Origin: Alphaproteobacteria bacterium
GTDB taxonomy: Bacteria; Pseudomonadota; Alphaproteobacteria; Caulobacterales; Caulobacteraceae
NCBI GenBank assembly: GCA_025359785.1
Contig: JANYET010000034.1
Span: 35,712-99,711, forward strand
Reading direction: 5' to 3'
Length of the DNA: 64,000 nucleotides
A model generated the notes under the pieces. That model was not told where the DNA came from. It saw nothing but the letters and a program-made list of their open reading frames with translations, and searched no databases. How positions within the stretch are numbered: position 1 is the first letter of the stretch; each line of letters starts with the position of its first letter. The translations under genes were made by a program, and so were the position numbers. This document shows, piece after piece, positions 61,958 through 64,000 of the stretch.

Positions 61958-62116
61958 CAATCCCAACGCGCATCGTCCTCGGCAGCTGCGGGCAGAGTCA
62001 CTAAAGCGCGGGGTATGCCCCACGCCTTCGGTTCAACCCTTAACCCGACGTGGGGATTCCGTGCGGCGCCTGTAGGTGTCCGGCGCCTCCAAGTCATTCG
62101 AAAGACAAGAGATTCT
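61958..62116 (+). promoter_or_regulatory. rpsA leader region
   Basis: 159 bp between cmk and rpsA without a gene. A GGCGCC-TGTAGGTGTCC-GGCGCC hairpin precedes the start. The ribosome site is weak (AAGACAAGAGATTCT before ATG), as in other rpsA leaders, where S1 represses its own translation. Control here is inferred. Confidence 0.4.
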
Positions 62117-63823
62117 ATGGCCGACGATATGAGCATGAACCCGACGCGCGACGATTTCTCGGCGCTGTTGGACGAGTCCCTGGGTGGCCGCGACTTCATG
62201 GAAGGTCAGGTTGTCCAAGGTGTCGTCGTGGCGATCGAAAAGGACATCGCGATCATCGACGTCGGTCTGAAGACCGAAGGCCGCGTCTCGCTGAAGGAGT
62301 TCGGCGAGGAAGAAGGCAAGGACCCGATCAAGGTCGGCGACACCGTCGAAGTGTTCCTGGAACGCGTCGAAAACGCCATGGGCGAAGCCGTGCTGTCGCG
62401 CGACAAGGCCCGCCGCGAAGAAGCCTGGACGCGCCTCGAGGCCGTCTATGAGCGCAACGAGCCGGTCATGGGCGCCATCGTCGGCCGCGTGAAGGGCGGC
62501 TTCACCGTCGACCTCGGCGGCGCCTCGGCCTTCCTCCCCGGTTCGCAAGTCGACATCCGTCCCGTCCGCGACGTCGGCCCCCTGATGGGCAAGGAACAGC
62601 CTTTTGCGATCCTCAAGATGGACCGTCCGCGCGGCAATATCGTCGTCTCGCGCCGCGCCATCCTGGAAGAAGCCCGCGCCGAGCAACGCACCGAGCTGGT
62701 CTCCCAGCTGCAGGAAGGCGAAGTCCGCGAAGGCGTGGTCAAGAACATCACCGACTACGGCGCGTTCGTGGACCTGGGCGGCATCGACGGCCTGCTGCAC
62801 GTCACCGACATGAGCTGGAAGCGCGTCAACCACCCGAGCCAGGTCCTGGCGGTGGGCGACACGGTCAAGGTGCAGATCGTCAAGATCAACCCCGACACCC
62901 AGCGCATCTCGCTTGGCATGAAGCAGCTGCAGTCCGACCCATGGGACGGCGTGGAAGCCAAGTATCCGGTGGGCGCGAAGTTCACCGGCCGGATCACCAA
63001 CATCACCGACTACGGCGCCTTCGTGGAGCTGGAAGCGGGCGTGGAAGGCTTGGTCCACGTCTCGGAAATGTCCTGGACCAAGAAGAACGTCCACCCCGGC
63101 AAGATCGTCTCCACCTCCCAGGAAGTGGAAGTCGTCGTGCTGGACGTCGATCCGTCCAAGCGCCGCGTCTCGCTCGGCCTCAAGCAGGCCATGGCCAATC
63201 CGTGGGACGCCTTCGTGGCGGCGCACCCGATCGGCTCCACCGTCGAGGGCGAAGTCAAGAACGCCACCGAGTTCGGCCTATTCATCGGCCTGGACAACGA
63301 TATCGACGGCATGGTGCACCTGTCGGACCTCGACTGGGCGGCGCCCGGCGAGGAAGCCATCGCCAAATACACCAAGGGCGACATGGTCAAGGCCAAGGTG
63401 CTCGACGTCGACGTGGAGAAGGAACGCATCTCGCTGGGCATCAAGCAGCTGGCGGGCGACCCGATGCAGGGCGACGTCTACCGCAAGGGCCAGACTGTCA
63501 CCGTCACCGTCACCGAGATCACCTCGGGCGGCATCGAGGTGAAGTTCGGCGAGGATGAAGCCCCGATGACGGCCTTCATCCGCAAGTCGGACCTCAGCCG
63601 CGACCGCGCTGACCAGCGCCCGGAACGCTTCGCCGTCGGCGATCGCCTGGACGCCCAGATCGCTAACGTCGACAAGGCCGCGCGCCGCGTGTCCCTGTCG
63701 GTGAAGGCTCTGGAGATGGCCGAAGAGAAGCAGGCCATCGAGAAGTTCGGCGCTTCGGATAGCGGCGCTTCGCTGGGCGACATCCTGGGCGCGGCGCTCC
63801 GCGAGAAGGCCCAAAAGGACTAA
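62117..63823 (+). CDS. rpsA: 30S ribosomal protein S1
   Basis: 568 aa, with six S1 (OB-fold) repeats at about 30-95, 115-180, 200-270, 285-355, 372-442 and 460-530. Examples are [40 protein letters not shown] and [20 protein letters not shown], each followed by a HVSEMSW/HVTDMSW-type strand. S1 recruits mRNA to the 30S subunit. The start [14 protein letters not shown] is the family beginning. A strong terminator follows. Confidence 0.97.
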   Translation: MADDMSMNPTRDDFSALLDESLGGRDFMEGQVVQGVVVAIEKDIAIIDVGLKTEGRVSLKEFGEEEGKDPIKVGDTVEVFLERVENAMGEAVLSRDKARREEAWTRLEAVYERNEPVMGAIVGRVKGGFTVDLGGASAFLPGSQVDIRPVRDVGPLMGKEQPFAILKMDRPRGNIVVSRRAILEEARAEQRTELVSQLQEGEVREGVVKNITDYGAFVDLGGIDGLLHVTDMSWKRVNHPSQVLAVGDTVKVQIVKINPDTQRISLGMKQLQSDPWDGVEAKYPVGAKFTGRITNITDYGAFVELEAGVEGLVHVSEMSWTKKNVHPGKIVSTSQEVEVVVLDVDPSKRRVSLGLKQAMANPWDAFVAAHPIGSTVEGEVKNATEFGLFIGLDNDIDGMVHLSDLDWAAPGEEAIAKYTKGDMVKAKVLDVDVEKERISLGIKQLAGDPMQGDVYRKGQTVTVTVTEITSGGIEVKFGEDEAPMTAFIRKSDLSRDRADQRPERFAVGDRLDAQIANVDKAARRVSLSVKALEMAEEKQAIEKFGASDSGASLGDILGAALREKAQKD

Positions 63824-63854
63824 ACCTGCACGCACTCGGACTTAAGAGAAATGG

Positions 63855-63890
63855 CGGCGGACCTGGAAACGGGTCCGCCGTTTTCTTTTT
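63855..63890 (+). terminator. Intrinsic terminator after rpsA
   Basis: CGGCGGACC (63855-63863) pairs with GGTCCGCCG (63872-63880) around an 8-nt loop and is followed by TTTTCTTTTT. It ends the aroA-cmk-rpsA transcript 31 bp after the stop. Confidence 0.92.
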
Positions 63891-63943
63891 ACCCTTCGGC
63901 ACTATCCTGGGCGACGCGCCGTCGGGTGCGCCAGGAGCCTGCG

Positions 63944-64000
63944 ATGTCTCGACGTCTTGTTCTCGACTGGCTACTGGCCTCGGTCCCGGCTGCCCTCGTA
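63944..64000 (+). CDS. Start of an unidentified membrane or exported protein (runs off the right edge)
   Basis: Nineteen codons are visible (MSRRLVLDWLLASVPAALV), with AGGAG 8 nt before ATG 63944. Two Arg followed by a hydrophobic stretch suggest a signal peptide or first membrane helix. Too little is present to identify it. Confidence 0.55.
   Translation, partial: MSRRLVLDWLLASVPAALV

Overview
The window looks like a chromosomal segment of a high-GC alphaproteobacterium of the family Caulobacteraceae (Caulobacter/Phenylobacterium-like). This is inferred from gene content, not from a database search. The main pointers are a 118-aa CpdR orthologue with its Asp51, a class I (archaeal-type) lysyl-tRNA synthetase, a class II-type EPSP synthase, an Hsp20-DUF1150 pair, a TIGR02300-like zinc-ribbon acidic protein, FecI-FecR-TonB receptor signalling and several palindromic intergenic repeats.

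Layout. 1-1470: 5' part of a TonB-dependent receptor, then tRNA-Val(GAC). 2.1-6.7 kb: cpdR, an N-formylglutamate amidohydrolase, a strong candidate small RNA on the minus strand, typA and a hemolysin III family protein. 6.7-16.6 kb: mostly single metabolic genes, lysS, an orphan PhnD-like lipoprotein, a thioesterase pair, and an exonuclease/ATP-dependent ligase pair of the Lhr-associated type without its helicase. 16.6-20.6 kb: a FecI/FecR/TonB-receptor operon whose receptor appears to start with ATT. 20.7-34.1 kb: sugar-nucleotide genes (gmhB-like, manC-like, rfbC, a GT2 glycosyltransferase), ilvA, argE, an MFS transporter, an isochorismatase-fold protein lacking its Cys, queG and a GST. 34.2-41.1 kb: a CDF cation exporter, two divergent citrate synthases (one fused to an HTH domain), an Asp/Asn beta-hydroxylase with TPRs, uppP, an NAD-binding protein and tRNA-Leu(CAG).

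41.3-51.6 kb: a hybrid histidine kinase, then rnd-lptC-lptA-lptB. An unknown secreted protein overlaps the end of lptB, and four minus-strand genes separate lptB from rpoN-hpf-ptsN. These genes serve LPS export and the sigma-54/PTS-Ntr system. 51.6-53.8 kb: Hsp20-DUF1150, a lipoprotein and an unknown protein. 53.9-54.9 kb: small accessory genes, including a truncated gene and a ParDE-type toxin-antitoxin pair.

54.9-59.1 kb: a compact integrative element of about 4.2 kb in the 3' end of tRNA-Ala(GGC). Its ends are an 18-bp direct repeat copying the tRNA 3' end. It encodes a tyrosine integrase, a serine recombinase, a small membrane protein and an unknown secreted protein, and it contains a conspicuously AT-rich segment. 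The insertion seems to have moved the tRNA's own terminator to the far end and supplied a replacement hairpin. 59.3-64 kb returns to the core genome: a zinc-ribbon protein, aroA-cmk-rpsA, a strong terminator and the start of another gene.

I saw no CRISPR array, rRNA operon or insertion sequence. The most interesting candidates for follow-up are the small RNA, the tRNA-Ala element, the HTH-citrate synthase pair with its operator-like repeats, and the unknown secreted protein in the lpt cluster.
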